Positions 42,807 to 51,180 are shown, numbered from the stretch's first letter. The stretch: DNA of 64,000 nt from Streptomyces sp. NBC_01481 (GCF_026339995.1 NZ_JAPEPT010000003.1:496001-560000), one strand, 5' to 3'. Made by a program: numbers and translations. The notes: generated by a model not told the origin, from the letters alone.

Positions 42807-44815
42807 GCGGGGACCTCCAGAGGGTCGAGCTTGTTCGCTTTCCGGATCTCGTCGACGATACGGCCGATGATCTCGGTGATGCCGAAGTCCTTCGGGGTGA
42901 ACACGGCGGCCACACCCGCCGCCTTCAGATCGGCGGCGTCGGCGTTCGGGATGATCCCGCCGACGATCACCGGGATATCGGCCGCGCCGGCCTCGCGCAG
43001 CCGCTCCAGTACATCCGGTACCAGCTCGGCGTGCGAGCCGGACAGGATCGACAGGCCCACGCAGTGCACGTCCTCGGCGAGGGCCGCGTTGACGATCTGC
43101 TCGGGTGTGAGCCGGATGCCCTGGTAGACCACCTCGAAGCCCGCGTCGCGGGCCCGTACGGCGATCTGCTCGGCGCCGTTGGAGTGCCCGTCCAGGCCGG
43201 GCTTGCCGACGAGGAGCCGCAGCCGTCCCGCGCCGAGCTCGTCGGCGGTACGCGACACCTTCTCGCGTACGACGGCGAGCGGCGTGCCCGCCTCGGCGGT
43301 CACGGCGACCGGTGCGCTGGAGACACCCGTCGGCGCGCGGAACTCGCCGAAGACATCGCGCAGCGCCCAGGACCACTCGCCGGTCGTGACACCCGCGCGG
43401 GCGCACTCGACGGTGGCGGCCATCAGGTTCGTGGACCCCGCGGCCGCCTTCTTCAGCGCGGCCAGCGCCTCGGTCGCCCGGGCCTCGTCGCGGTTGTCGC
43501 GCCACTCGTGGAGCTTGGAGACCACCCGCGCCTCGTTGGCCGGGTCGACCGTCATGATCGCCTCGTCCAGGTCCGCGGTGAGCGGATTGGGCTCGGTGGT
43601 CTCGAAGATGTTGACGCCGACGATCTTCTCGTCGCCCGATTCGATCCGGGCGCGCCGCTCGGCGTGCGAGGAGACCAGCTGCGACTTGAGATAGCCGGAT
43701 TCGACGGCTGCCATCGCGCCGCCCATTTCCTGGATCCGGGCGATCTCGGCGAGGCACTCGTGGACCAGGGCGTCCACCTTGGCCTCGATGACGTGCGAGC
43801 CCTCGAAGATGTCCTCGTACTCCAGCAGGTCGCTCTCGTGGGCCAGCACCTGCTGGATACGCAGCGACCACTGCTGGTCCCAGGGGCGGGGCAGGCCCAG
43901 GGCCTCGTTCCAGGCGGGCAGTTGGACGGCACGCGCGCGTGCGTCCTTCGAGAGCGTCACGGCCAGCATTTCGAGGACGATGCGCTGGACGTTGTTCTCC
44001 GGCTGGGCCTCGGTCAGGCCGAGCGAGTTGACCTGGACGCCGTAGCGGAAGCGCCGCTGCTTCTCGTTCTCGATGCCGTACCGCTCGCGGGTGACCTTGT
44101 CCCAGATGCGGCCGAAGGCGCGCATCTTGCACATTTCCTCGACGAAGCGGACGCCCGCGTTCACGAAGAAGGAGATACGCGCGACCACATCGCCGAACTT
44201 CTCGGCGGGCACCTGACCGGAGTCGCGGACGGCGTCCAGCACGGCGATCGCGGTGGACATCGCGTACGAGATCTCCTGGACCGGTGTGGCCCCGGCCTCC
44301 TGCAGGTGGTAGCTGCAGATGTTGATCGGGTTCCACTTGGGGATGTTGGCCACCGTGTACGTGATCATGTCGGTGGTCAGCCGGAGCGAGGGGCCGGGCG
44401 GGAAGACATGCGTCCCGCGCGACAGGTACTCCTTGACGATGTCGTTCTGCGTCGTCCCCTGGAGCTTGTTGGCGTCGGCGCCCTGCTCCTCGGCGACCAC
44501 CTGGTAGAGCGCCAGCAGCCACATCGCGGTGGCGTTGATCGTCATCGAGGTGTTCATCTGCTCCAGCGGGATGTCCTGGAACAGCCGCCGCATGTCACCG
44601 AGATGCGAGACGGGGACCCCGACCCGGCCCACCTCGCCGCGGGCGAGGATGTGGTCCGGGTCGTAGCCCGTCTGCGTCGGCAGGTCGAACGCGACCGACA
44701 GGCCGGTCTGGCCCTTGGCGAGGTTGCGCCGGTAGAGCTCGTTGGACGCCTCGGCGGTCGAGTGACCGGCGTACGTCCGCATGAGCCACGGCCGGTCCTT
44801 CTGACGCTCTGTCAT
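42803..44815 (-). CDS. B12-dependent ethylmalonyl-CoA mutase (MeaA type)
   Basis: 670 residues: TIM-barrel mutase domain (YAGHSTAEASNELYRRNL, FDLPTQTGYDPDH, INICSYHLQEAGATPVQEIS) followed by a cobalamin domain with GLDGHSNGAEQIAVRARDAG (the D-x-H-x2-G base-off B12 motif) and GLSILSGSH. It isomerises ethylmalonyl-CoA to methylsuccinyl-CoA. Single-chain, adenosylcobalamin-dependent. Eleven bases separate it from the ccr stop. Confidence 0.9.
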   Translation of the reverse strand: MTERQKDRPWLMRTYAGHSTAEASNELYRRNLAKGQTGLSVAFDLPTQTGYDPDHILARGEVGRVGVPVSHLGDMRRLFQDIPLEQMNTSMTINATAMWLLALYQVVAEEQGADANKLQGTTQNDIVKEYLSRGTHVFPPGPSLRLTTDMITYTVANIPKWNPINICSYHLQEAGATPVQEISYAMSTAIAVLDAVRDSGQVPAEKFGDVVARISFFVNAGVRFVEEMCKMRAFGRIWDKVTRERYGIENEKQRRFRYGVQVNSLGLTEAQPENNVQRIVLEMLAVTLSKDARARAVQLPAWNEALGLPRPWDQQWSLRIQQVLAHESDLLEYEDIFEGSHVIEAKVDALVHECLAEIARIQEMGGAMAAVESGYLKSQLVSSHAERRARIESGDEKIVGVNIFETTEPNPLTADLDEAIMTVDPANEARVVSKLHEWRDNRDEARATEALAALKKAAAGSTNLMAATVECARAGVTTGEWSWALRDVFGEFRAPTGVSSAPVAVTAEAGTPLAVVREKVSRTADELGAGRLRLLVGKPGLDGHSNGAEQIAVRARDAGFEVVYQGIRLTPEQIVNAALAEDVHCVGLSILSGSHAELVPDVLERLREAGAADIPVIVGGIIPNADAADLKAAGVAAVFTPKDFGITEIIGRIVDEIRKANKLDPLEVPA

Positions 44816-44826
44816 GTGTGCGTCTC

Positions 44827-46164
44827 TCAGACGTTACGGAAGCGGTTGATGGCGTCGATGTGCTTGGCGCGCAGCTCCTCGTCGCGGACGCCCATACCCT
44901 CGCGCGGGGCGAGGGCGAGCACGCCGACCTTGCCCTGGTGGAGGTTGCGGTGCACGTCGTACGCGGCCTGGCCGGTGTCGTCGAGCGAGTAGACCTTCGA
45001 CAGCGTCGGGTGGATCTTGCCCTTGGCGACCAGGCGGTTGGCTTCCCATGCCTCGCGGTAGTTGGCGAAGTGCGAGCCCACGATCTTCTTCAGCGACATC
45101 CACAGGTAGCGGTTGTCGTACTCGTGGTTGTAGCCGGAGGTGGAGGCGCACGTCACGATCGTGCCGCCCTTGCGGGTGACGTACACGCTCGCGCCGAAGG
45201 TCTCGCGTCCCGGGTGCTCGAAGACGATGTCGACGTCCTCGCCGCCGGTGAGCTCACGGATGCGCTTGCCGAAGCGCTTCCACTCGCGCGGGTCCTGGTT
45301 GTGCTCGTCCTTCCAGAACTTGTAGCCCTCGGCGTTGCGGTCGATGATCGCCTCGGCGCCCATCGCACGGCAGATGTCCGCCTTCTGCGGGCTGGAGACG
45401 ACACAGATCGGGTTGGCGCCGCCGGCAAGCGCGAACTGGGTGGCGTACGAACCGAGTCCGCCGCTCGCGCCCCAGATCAGCACGTTGTCGCCCTGCTTCA
45501 TGCCCGCGCCGTTGCGCGAGACGAGCTGGCGGTACGCGGTGGAGTTGACCAGGCCCGGAGCCGCGGCCTCCTCCCAGCTAAGGTGCTGCGGCTTGGGCAT
45601 CAGCTGGTTGGACTTCACCAGCGCGATCTCGGCCAGACCGCCGAAGTTGGTCTCGAAGCCCCAGATGCGCTGCTCGGGGTCGAGCATCGTGTCGTTGTGG
45701 CCGTCGCTCGACTCGAGCTCGACGGACAGACAGTGCGCCACGACCTCGTCGCCCGGCTTCCAGGCGTTGACGCCGGGGCCCGTGCGCAGCACGACGCCCG
45801 ACAGGTCGGAGCCGATGATGTGGTACGGCAGATCGTGCCGCTTGGTCAGCTCGGAGAGCTTTCCGTACCGCTCCAGGAAGCCGAAGGTGGCCATCGGCTC
45901 GAAGATGGAGGTCCAGACGGAGTTGTAGTTCACCGAGCTGGCCATCACCGCCACCAGGGCCTCGCCCGGCCCGAGTTCGGGCACCGGCACGTCCTCGACA
46001 TGGAGGGACTTGCGGGGGTCCTTCTCGCGGGTCTCGAGACCCGCGAACATCTCGACCTCGTCCTTGTGCACGGTCACCGCGCGGTACGAGTCGGGGATGG
46101 GCAGTGCGGCGAAGTCGGCGGACGTGCTGTCCGTCGACTGGATCGCGTCCAGGATTTCCTTCAC
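44827..46164 (-). CDS. ccr: crotonyl-CoA carboxylase/reductase
   Basis: 445 residues, MDR superfamily: SSVNYNSVWTSIFEP, HIIGSDLSGVVLRTGPGVN, LIWGASGGLGSYATQFAL (NADPH site), DIVFEHPGRETFG and the lid TCASTSGYNHEYDNRYLWM. It performs NADPH-dependent reductive carboxylation of crotonyl-CoA to ethylmalonyl-CoA, the entry and marker step of the pathway, and supplies extender units for polyketides. GTG 46164 is preceded by GGAGG at suitable spacing. It is first gene of the five-gene minus-strand operon. Confidence 0.95.
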   Translation of the reverse strand: MKEILDAIQSTDSTSADFAALPIPDSYRAVTVHKDEVEMFAGLETREKDPRKSLHVEDVPVPELGPGEALVAVMASSVNYNSVWTSIFEPMATFGFLERYGKLSELTKRHDLPYHIIGSDLSGVVLRTGPGVNAWKPGDEVVAHCLSVELESSDGHNDTMLDPEQRIWGFETNFGGLAEIALVKSNQLMPKPQHLSWEEAAAPGLVNSTAYRQLVSRNGAGMKQGDNVLIWGASGGLGSYATQFALAGGANPICVVSSPQKADICRAMGAEAIIDRNAEGYKFWKDEHNQDPREWKRFGKRIRELTGGEDVDIVFEHPGRETFGASVYVTRKGGTIVTCASTSGYNHEYDNRYLWMSLKKIVGSHFANYREAWEANRLVAKGKIHPTLSKVYSLDDTGQAAYDVHRNLHQGKVGVLALAPREGMGVRDEELRAKHIDAINRFRNV

Positions 46165-46383
46165 GGGGTGCCTCCGGCGAAGCGCGTTTCGGGGAACGCT
46201 GAGGGGAACGTCGGGATGCTGCTGTGGAGGTGTGCCGTCGGTTCGGCGGGGGTGGTGCTGTTGGCAGCGCTGGTTGGCGCGGGAGGTTGCCTGTGACGCA
46301 GGCGTCCGGGCGCACAAACCGATGGTTTGCGGGGACAGCCGGCGTACGAGTGGTCTCTGCACGCCGGCCGCCCGGACTCTCTC

Positions 46384-46412
46384 AACGTATGGCACGCCGT
46401 GCCAGCTCGCAA
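46384..46412 (-). promoter_or_regulatory. putative ccr promoter with palindromic operator in the spacer
   Basis: Minus-strand TTGCGA (46407-46412) and TACGTT (46384-46389) are 17 bases apart. The palindrome GGCACGCCGTGCC (46391-46403) lies wholly between them, the classic site for repressor block. A second small palindrome CAAACC-GAT-GGTTTG is at 46315-46329. The predicted leader to the ccr start is about 210 bases. Pattern-based inference. Confidence 0.5.
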
Positions 46413-46480
46413 GACACTGCGTGCCAAGACTTTGAAACAAAGGTGTCTCGCGGATGTCACCTGGGCGCCGCACACGCGAA

Positions 46481-46505
46481 ACGGCCCCGCTATGTGCGGG
46501 GCCGT
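46481..46505 (-). terminator. perfect 10-bp stem terminator after the TetR gene
   Basis: ACGGCCCCGC, loop TATGT, GCGGGGCCGT. It lies downstream of the TetR gene and upstream of the ccr promoter on the same strand, so it would isolate the two units. Confidence 0.7.
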
Positions 46506-46603
46506 CGCGTTCTGTGTTCGCTTGTGTGCAGGTCGCCTGGGGCGGGCCTGTTCCCCTACCCGCCCCTTCCCGTAACCGGGGGCGCTGCCCCCGGACCCCC
46601 GCG

Positions 46604-46757
46604 CCTCAAACTCCCCCAGACTTCGTCCGGGGAGACCCCCACGGGGCTGAGATGTGCGGCGGGGCCGCACATTCAGCCCGTCCGGCGTTTGAGGACATGC
46701 GGCCGAAGGTCGCATACGGGGAGGTTGGGGGGTCCCCCCGGACGGAGTCTGGGGGAG
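46604..46757. repeat. long fold-back element downstream of the TetR gene
   Basis: Arms 46611-46641 (CTCCCCCAGACTTCGTCCGG onward) and 46726-46757 (ending GGACGGAGTCTGGGGGAG) are inverse copies with few mismatches. Inside is a perfect 9-bp hairpin ATGTGCGGC-GGG-GCCGCACAT (46652-46672), the 22-bp block shared with 4984-5005, and a 21-bp block (46701-46721) shared with 50444-50464. Together with the 46481 hairpin it separates tetR from ccr. Confidence 0.65.
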
Positions 46758-46770
46758 GGCGGGGTGAGGG

Positions 46771-47583
46771 CTAGCCGCGCAGTGCGCGCTCGATCGTGCG
46801 CATGACCTCGTCCAGCGGCGCATCCGTCCGTGCCACCGTCACCAGCACGTCGTCACTCGTCCGCGTCGCCACCGCCGCCGGCCCCGTCCGTTCGCCCTGC
46901 GGCGCGCGGCCCGCGCCGATGCCCGTGCCGAAGGCGTCGCGGACGATCGCGAAGGCGTGGTCCAGCTGGGACTCGACGTCCCCCTGGCCACCCGCCCGCA
47001 GCCAGCGGCGCAGCACGTGGTTGTGCGCGGTGACGACCGCGGACGCGGCCACCTCCGCCAGCAGCGGGTCGTCGTTGCCGTCGTGGTGATCGCGCTCGTC
47101 GAAGTGGCCCAGCAGATAGCGGGTGAACAGCCGCTCGTAGCGGGCCACCGAAGCGATCTCCCGCTCCCGCAGCGTGGGCACTTCACGGGTCAGGCGGTAG
47201 CGCTCGACCGATACCGCGGGGGAGGCCGCGTACATCCGCATGACCTCCTTGATGCCCCGGCACACCGTGTCCAGCGGATGCTCGTGCGCCGGAGCCGCGT
47301 TCAGCACAGCCTCGGCGCGTACGAGCGTGTCGTCGTGGTCCGGGAAGATCGCCTCTTCCTTGGAGCGGAAGTGGCGGAAGAAGGTCCGCCGCGCGACCCC
47401 GGCCGCCGCGGCGATCTCGTCGACGGTCGTCGCCTCGTAGCCCTTGGTCGCGAACAGCTCCATGGCCGCGGCCGCCAGCTCCCGCCGCATCTTGAGGCGC
47501 TGGGCGGCGGCGCGAGAGCCCGCGGCACTTTCCGGAGCGTCGGGAGTGGCTTTGGTACGGGTGGGCTTGGCGGGCTGGGGCAT
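46771..47583 (-). CDS. TetR-family transcriptional regulator
   Basis: 270 residues. The N-terminal HTH lies about residues 35-80: ELFATKGYEATTVDEIAAAA and GVARRTFFRHFRSKEEA. The C-terminal ligand domain is family-diverse. Its place between ccr and a 3-hydroxyacyl-CoA dehydrogenase suggests acyl-CoA sensing. ATG 47583 lacks a Shine-Dalgarno but has TACGTT at -12 to -7, so it is probably leaderless; an ATG at 47601 is the alternative. A palindrome in its own promoter suggests autoregulation. Confidence 0.85.
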   Translation of the reverse strand: MPQPAKPTRTKATPDAPESAAGSRAAAQRLKMRRELAAAAMELFATKGYEATTVDEIAAAAGVARRTFFRHFRSKEEAIFPDHDDTLVRAEAVLNAAPAHEHPLDTVCRGIKEVMRMYAASPAVSVERYRLTREVPTLREREIASVARYERLFTRYLLGHFDERDHHDGNDDPLLAEVAASAVVTAHNHVLRRWLRAGGQGDVESQLDHAFAIVRDAFGTGIGAGRAPQGERTGPAAVATRTSDDVLVTVARTDAPLDEVMRTIERALRG

Positions 47584-47589
47584 GAGCTG

Positions 47590-47609
47590 AACGTACTGCA
47601 TTCGTGCAG
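47590..47609 (-). promoter_or_regulatory. tetR leaderless promoter box with adjoining palindrome
   Basis: TACGTT (47590-47595, minus strand) directly abuts CTGCA-TTCG-TGCAG (47596-47609), which would sit just upstream of the -10 box. Both the ccr and tetR promoters therefore use TACGTT plus an upstream-adjacent palindrome containing GCACG. Confidence 0.45.
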
Positions 47610-47695
47610 CCGAGCGCGCCTGCGGGTGCGGTGCCCCGGAGGCATCTGGCGGGCCGTCCGAGGGATCGAGCAGCCCGCCCCAGCCCGCTTCGCGA

Positions 47696-49477
47696 TCAGC
47701 GCCGGGCATATTCGCGGAAACCACGCCCCGTCTTGCGGCCGAGGCAGCCCGCGGCCACCAGGTGCTCCAGCAGCGGCGCCGGGGCCAGGCCCGGGTCGCG
47801 GAACTCGCGGTGCAGCACCTTCTCGATGGCGAGCGAGACATCGAGCCCGACCACGTCGAGCAGCTCGAAGGGGCCCATCGGATAGCCGCCGCCCAGCCTC
47901 ATCGCGGTGTCGATGTCGTCCAGGGTGGCGTAGTGCTCCTGGACCATCTTGATCGCGTTGTTGAGGTACGGGAAGAGCAGGGCGTTCACGATGAAACCGG
48001 CCCGGTCGCCGCAGTCCACCGGGTGCTTCCTGATCTTCGTGGTGACCTCGCGGACCGTGGCGTGGACGTCGTCGGAGGTGAGGACCGTACGGACCACCTC
48101 GACCAGCTTCATCGCCGGGGCCGGGTTGAAGAAGTGCATTCCGATGACGTCCTGCGGGCGCGAGGTGGCGCGGGCGCAGGCGACGACGGGCAGCGAGGAG
48201 GTGGTGGTGGCGAGCACCGCGCCCGCCTTGCAGATCTTGTCCAGGGTGGCGAAGAGCTGCTGCTTGATCTCCAGGTCCTCGGCGACCGCCTCGACGGCGA
48301 GGTCGACTTCGGCGAAGGCATCGAGCGAACCGGCCGGGGTGATCCTCGCGAGCGTCTCCTCGCGCGCCTCGGCCGTCATCCGGCCCTTGTCGACGGAGCG
48401 CGAAAGCGACTTGGCGATACGGAACTTGGCGGTCTCGGCCTTCTCCAGACCGCGGGCGGCGAGCACCACGTCGTAACCGGCCTTGGCGAAGACCTCGGCG
48501 ATGCCGCTCGCCATCGTGCCGGAACCGGCGACGCCGACGGCGCTGACCTCGCGGCCGCCCGACGCCTCGGCCGACGGCTGCGGGGTGAGCGCGTCCGGCA
48601 CCACGTCTCCGGTGCCCGGCGCGGCATAGGTGTAGAAGCCGCGGCCCGACTTGCGGCCGGTCAGGCCCGCCTCGCTGAGCTGCTTGAGGATGGGTGCGGG
48701 AGCGTGCAGCCGGTCGCGGGACTCGGCGTACATCGCGTCCAGCACGGTACGGGCCGTGTCGATGCCGATCAGGTCGAGCAGCGCGAGGGGGCCCATCGGC
48801 AGTCCGCAGCCGAGCTTCATCGCGGCGTCGATGTCCTCGCGTGAGGCGTACTTGGCCTCGTACATCGCTGCAGCCTGGTTGAGATAGCCGAACAGCAGCC
48901 CGTCGGCGACAAAACCGGGCCGGTCGCCGACCGCGACGGGCTCCTTGCCGAGCTCACGGGCGAGCACGGTGACCGCTTCGACGGCGGCCGGAGCGGTCAG
49001 CACCGAGGAGACGACCTCGACCAGCTTCATCGCCGGGGCCGGGTTGAAGAAGTGCAGGCCGAGCACGCGCTCGGGGTGCTCGGAGTCGGCGGCGAGCCGG
49101 GTCACCGACAGCGCGTTGGTGCCGGTCGCGAGGATGGTGCCGGGGCGGACGACTGCGTCCAGGGCGCGGAAGACCTGCTGCTTGGCCTCGTACGACTCGG
49201 ACACGACCTCGATCACGAGGTCCGCATCGGCGGCGGCCTGCAGATCGGAGAAGGTGCGGAAACGGGCGAGGGTGTTCCGGCGCTCCTCCTCGGTCATCCG
49301 CTCGCGCTCGACGGCGCGGGCGGTGGAGGCCTCCAGGGCGGTGACGGCCCGGCGGGCGGCGGCGTCGCTGATGTCGATGCCGATGACCTCGCGTCCGGCG
49401 CGGGCAAGGACCTCGGCGATGCCGGTGCCCATGGTGCCGAGGCCGACGACGGCAATGGTGTGGAGAGGGGTGTCCAT
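47696..49477 (-). CDS. duplicated 3-hydroxyacyl-CoA dehydrogenase (two complete units in one chain)
   Basis: 593 residues formed by two full-length 3-hydroxybutyryl/3-hydroxyacyl-CoA dehydrogenases (about 1-285 and 310-593). Both keep a Rossmann motif (VVGLGTMGTGIAEVLARAG; VGVAGSGTMASGIAEVFAKAG without the first V), the catalytic His in GLHFFNPAP / GMHFFNPAP and the PMGP..LLD helix. It should oxidise or reduce 3-hydroxyacyl-CoA, probably acetoacetyl-CoA/3-hydroxybutyryl-CoA feeding ccr. GGAG lies 8 bases before ATG 49477. It is read in the same direction as tetR, 112 bp upstream. Confidence 0.9.
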   Translation of the reverse strand: MDTPLHTIAVVGLGTMGTGIAEVLARAGREVIGIDISDAAARRAVTALEASTARAVERERMTEEERRNTLARFRTFSDLQAAADADLVIEVVSESYEAKQQVFRALDAVVRPGTILATGTNALSVTRLAADSEHPERVLGLHFFNPAPAMKLVEVVSSVLTAPAAVEAVTVLARELGKEPVAVGDRPGFVADGLLFGYLNQAAAMYEAKYASREDIDAAMKLGCGLPMGPLALLDLIGIDTARTVLDAMYAESRDRLHAPAPILKQLSEAGLTGRKSGRGFYTYAAPGTGDVVPDALTPQPSAEASGGREVSAVGVAGSGTMASGIAEVFAKAGYDVVLAARGLEKAETAKFRIAKSLSRSVDKGRMTAEAREETLARITPAGSLDAFAEVDLAVEAVAEDLEIKQQLFATLDKICKAGAVLATTTSSLPVVACARATSRPQDVIGMHFFNPAPAMKLVEVVRTVLTSDDVHATVREVTTKIRKHPVDCGDRAGFIVNALLFPYLNNAIKMVQEHYATLDDIDTAMRLGGGYPMGPFELLDVVGLDVSLAIEKVLHREFRDPGLAPAPLLEHLVAAGCLGRKTGRGFREYARR

Positions 49478-49821
49478 CGGGGGACTCCAGGGATGAGTGA
49501 CGACTGATGAGGGGAGCGCGCAGGCGGAGCGCGGGCGAGAACGCGGGCGGAACGCCAAGGGGCGCGGGGCGCACGGAGAATTCGCCGCACCGGATGACAT
49601 ACGTGTCGTGGTGCGGGTCGACGGACTCTGTCCCGGAGTCGCGTCGTACGTCGTGCAGGAACTGCCGAACCGACAAACACTCGCGGCGGCTGCGTCACCA
49701 GGCCACCGTGAGCTGTGCGGGGGTTACCCGCTCACTTGAGATTAACTCGCGAGTAACGAGCGCGCCAGGGGTGAGGCAATGTGATCTGGATCGCCGACGC
49801 CGCGCCGCTACCCTGGCCGCC
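49478..49821. promoter_or_regulatory. divergent control region with a 10-bp perfect palindrome
   Basis: No gene is seen in 344 bp between the divergent dehydrogenase and HEAT-repeat genes. ACTCGCGAGT at 49745-49754, flanked by TTA and AA, is a strong operator candidate for the dehydrogenase, 265 bp from its start. TACCCT at 49809-49814 suggests leaderless expression of the HEAT gene from ATG 49822. Confidence 0.45.
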
Positions 49822-50388
49822 ATGGATGAGGAGTTACGGGTACTGGCGCAGCGGCTTCGGGGCGAGTCGGGCGGCTCGGTGGCATACGAAAGACTGCTGA
49901 CGACCGAGGACCGGGAGGAGCTCGCGGGCGTCCTCACGGGACAGGAAAGGCCCCTGTGGGCGCGCGAAATGGCCGCCTTCCGGCTCGGCTGCGCTGGGGA
50001 CGGGCGGGCCTTCGAGGCCCTGGTCCTGCTCCTCAACCACCGCGACCCCGATCGCTGTGTCTCGGCCGCGCACGCCCTGTCCCGGCTGGCCGACCCCCGC
50101 ACGCCGCGTGCCGCGGCAGCCCTCGCCACGAACGAGCTGCGGGTCGCCTATGCGCTGCTCCCCGTACGCCTGCTCACGCGCTTGAGGGCACCCGAGTCCG
50201 TACCGGCCCTGATCACGGTCCTGCGGCGCAGGCTGGCCCCGGGCGACCCGCACTGGAGGCTGGCGCTCGCGTGCGTCGAGGGGCTGGGCGCGCTGGGCGA
50301 CAAGCGGGCGGGGGAGATACTCAGGTCGGCGCGGGCGCATCCGCGTCTGACGGCGGCGGCGGAGGCGGCGCTGGCGCGGCTGGCCTGA
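49822..50388 (+). CDS. HEAT-repeat protein
   Basis: 188 residues, entirely helical repeats: REMAAFRLGCAGDGRAFEAL, CVSAAHALSRLADPRTPRAA, ALACVEGLGALGDKRAGEIL. HEAT/armadillo-like scaffold without catalytic motifs. A role in protein interaction is the only reasonable statement. The frame extends upstream, but ATG 49822 after a TANNNT box starts the repeat-like part. Confidence 0.75.
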   Translation: MDEELRVLAQRLRGESGGSVAYERLLTTEDREELAGVLTGQERPLWAREMAAFRLGCAGDGRAFEALVLLLNHRDPDRCVSAAHALSRLADPRTPRAAAALATNELRVAYALLPVRLLTRLRAPESVPALITVLRRRLAPGDPHWRLALACVEGLGALGDKRAGEILRSARAHPRLTAAAEAALARLA

Positions 50389-50414
50389 CGCGCGCGGCGC
50401 CTGCGGCGGGCTTT

Positions 50415-50530
50415 CCCCACCCCGCCCCTTCCCGTAACCGGGGGGCCGAAGGTCGCATACGGGGTCCGGGGCGAAGCCCCGTCGGGGGTCCGGGGGCTTG
50501 CCCCCAGTTCAGGGAAGGGGCGGGGTGGGG
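50415..50530. terminator. two-way terminator: 19-bp perfect inverted arms between convergent genes
   Basis: CCCCACCCCGCCCCTTCCC (50415-50433) pairs perfectly with 50512-50530. The 78-base interior has further GGGG/CCCC hairpins. It fills the 160 bp between the convergent HEAT and acetyltransferase genes. Confidence 0.7.
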
Positions 50531-50548
50531 GACAACCCCGGCAACGGC

Positions 50549-51070
50549 CTAGCCGTTGAGCCGCCGGGCGTACCGCACTTCCGGGACCTCGACGCCCGCC
50601 ACCTCGAACCGCTCCTCCGCGCCGTCCGGTGCGAAGCCCGCCTTGCCGTAGAAGCGGCGGGCGCGGTCGTTCTCCTTCAGGACCCACAGCAGCATCCGCT
50701 CGAAACCGTCCCCCTCGGCCCGCCCCGTCAGCTCGTCCATCAGCGCCCGTCCCACCCCCGTGGAGACCCGGTCCGGCAGCACGTATATCGCGTAGAGCTC
50801 GGACACCCCGGGCGGCTGGCCCTCGTCCCTGCTCGGTCCGAAGCAGCCCCAGCCGCGAACCTCGCCGTCCTGCTCGGCGACCACATTGGTCATCACGCCG
50901 CCGCCCTTGGTGAGGAATTCGCGGCGCCGCGCCGCGTCCTCCTCCACGCTCATCGCGTCGAGATACGACGCCGGCATCAGCCCGTCGTAGGCGAACTGCC
51001 AGCCGCGCACCCGGACCGTCGCGACGGCCTCGACGTCCTCCAGCGTCATGTCCCGCACCCGGACGTCCAT
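50549..51070 (-). CDS. GNAT-family N-acetyltransferase
   Basis: 173 residues: RVRDMTLEDVEAVATVRVRG at the N-terminus, the acetyl-CoA loop DRVSTGVGRALMDELTGRA, and the closing NDRARRFYGKAGF. Substrate unknown. Its ATG overlaps the stop of a 36-residue reading frame by one base (TGATG), so translation is probably coupled to it. Confidence 0.87.
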   Translation of the reverse strand: MDVRVRDMTLEDVEAVATVRVRGWQFAYDGLMPASYLDAMSVEEDAARRREFLTKGGGVMTNVVAEQDGEVRGWGCFGPSRDEGQPPGVSELYAIYVLPDRVSTGVGRALMDELTGRAEGDGFERMLLWVLKENDRARRFYGKAGFAPDGAEERFEVAGVEVPEVRYARRLNG

Positions 51071-51180
51071 CACTCGCTCTCCCCGACGAGGACGAAGTAG
51101 GTCGCCCGGACGACATGGCTGTATCCGGTGCCGGGGGCGACGCCTTCAGGGGCATGTACACGGGTGAGTCGCGAAGTCAT
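51070..51180 (-). CDS. 36-residue protein resembling a RidA N-terminus, coupled to the acetyltransferase
   Basis: MTSRLTRVHAPEGVAPGTGY then SHVVRATYFVLVGESE. The segment APEGVAPGTGYSHVV is the type seen at the start of RidA/YjgF proteins, but the other 90 or so residues are missing. AAGGA lies 7 bases upstream of the ATG and the stop overlaps the acetyltransferase start. It could be a deleted RidA gene kept as a coupling leader, or a short real peptide. Confidence 0.5.
   Translation of the reverse strand: MTSRLTRVHAPEGVAPGTGYSHVVRATYFVLVGESE

Noticed and set aside
41332..42915. Single 527-residue protein joining CitE-like and MaoC sequences
   Set aside because: Only the last 170 residues are MaoC-like; the rest is the wrong frame of the lyase gene. 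Each gene has its own Shine-Dalgarno and start.
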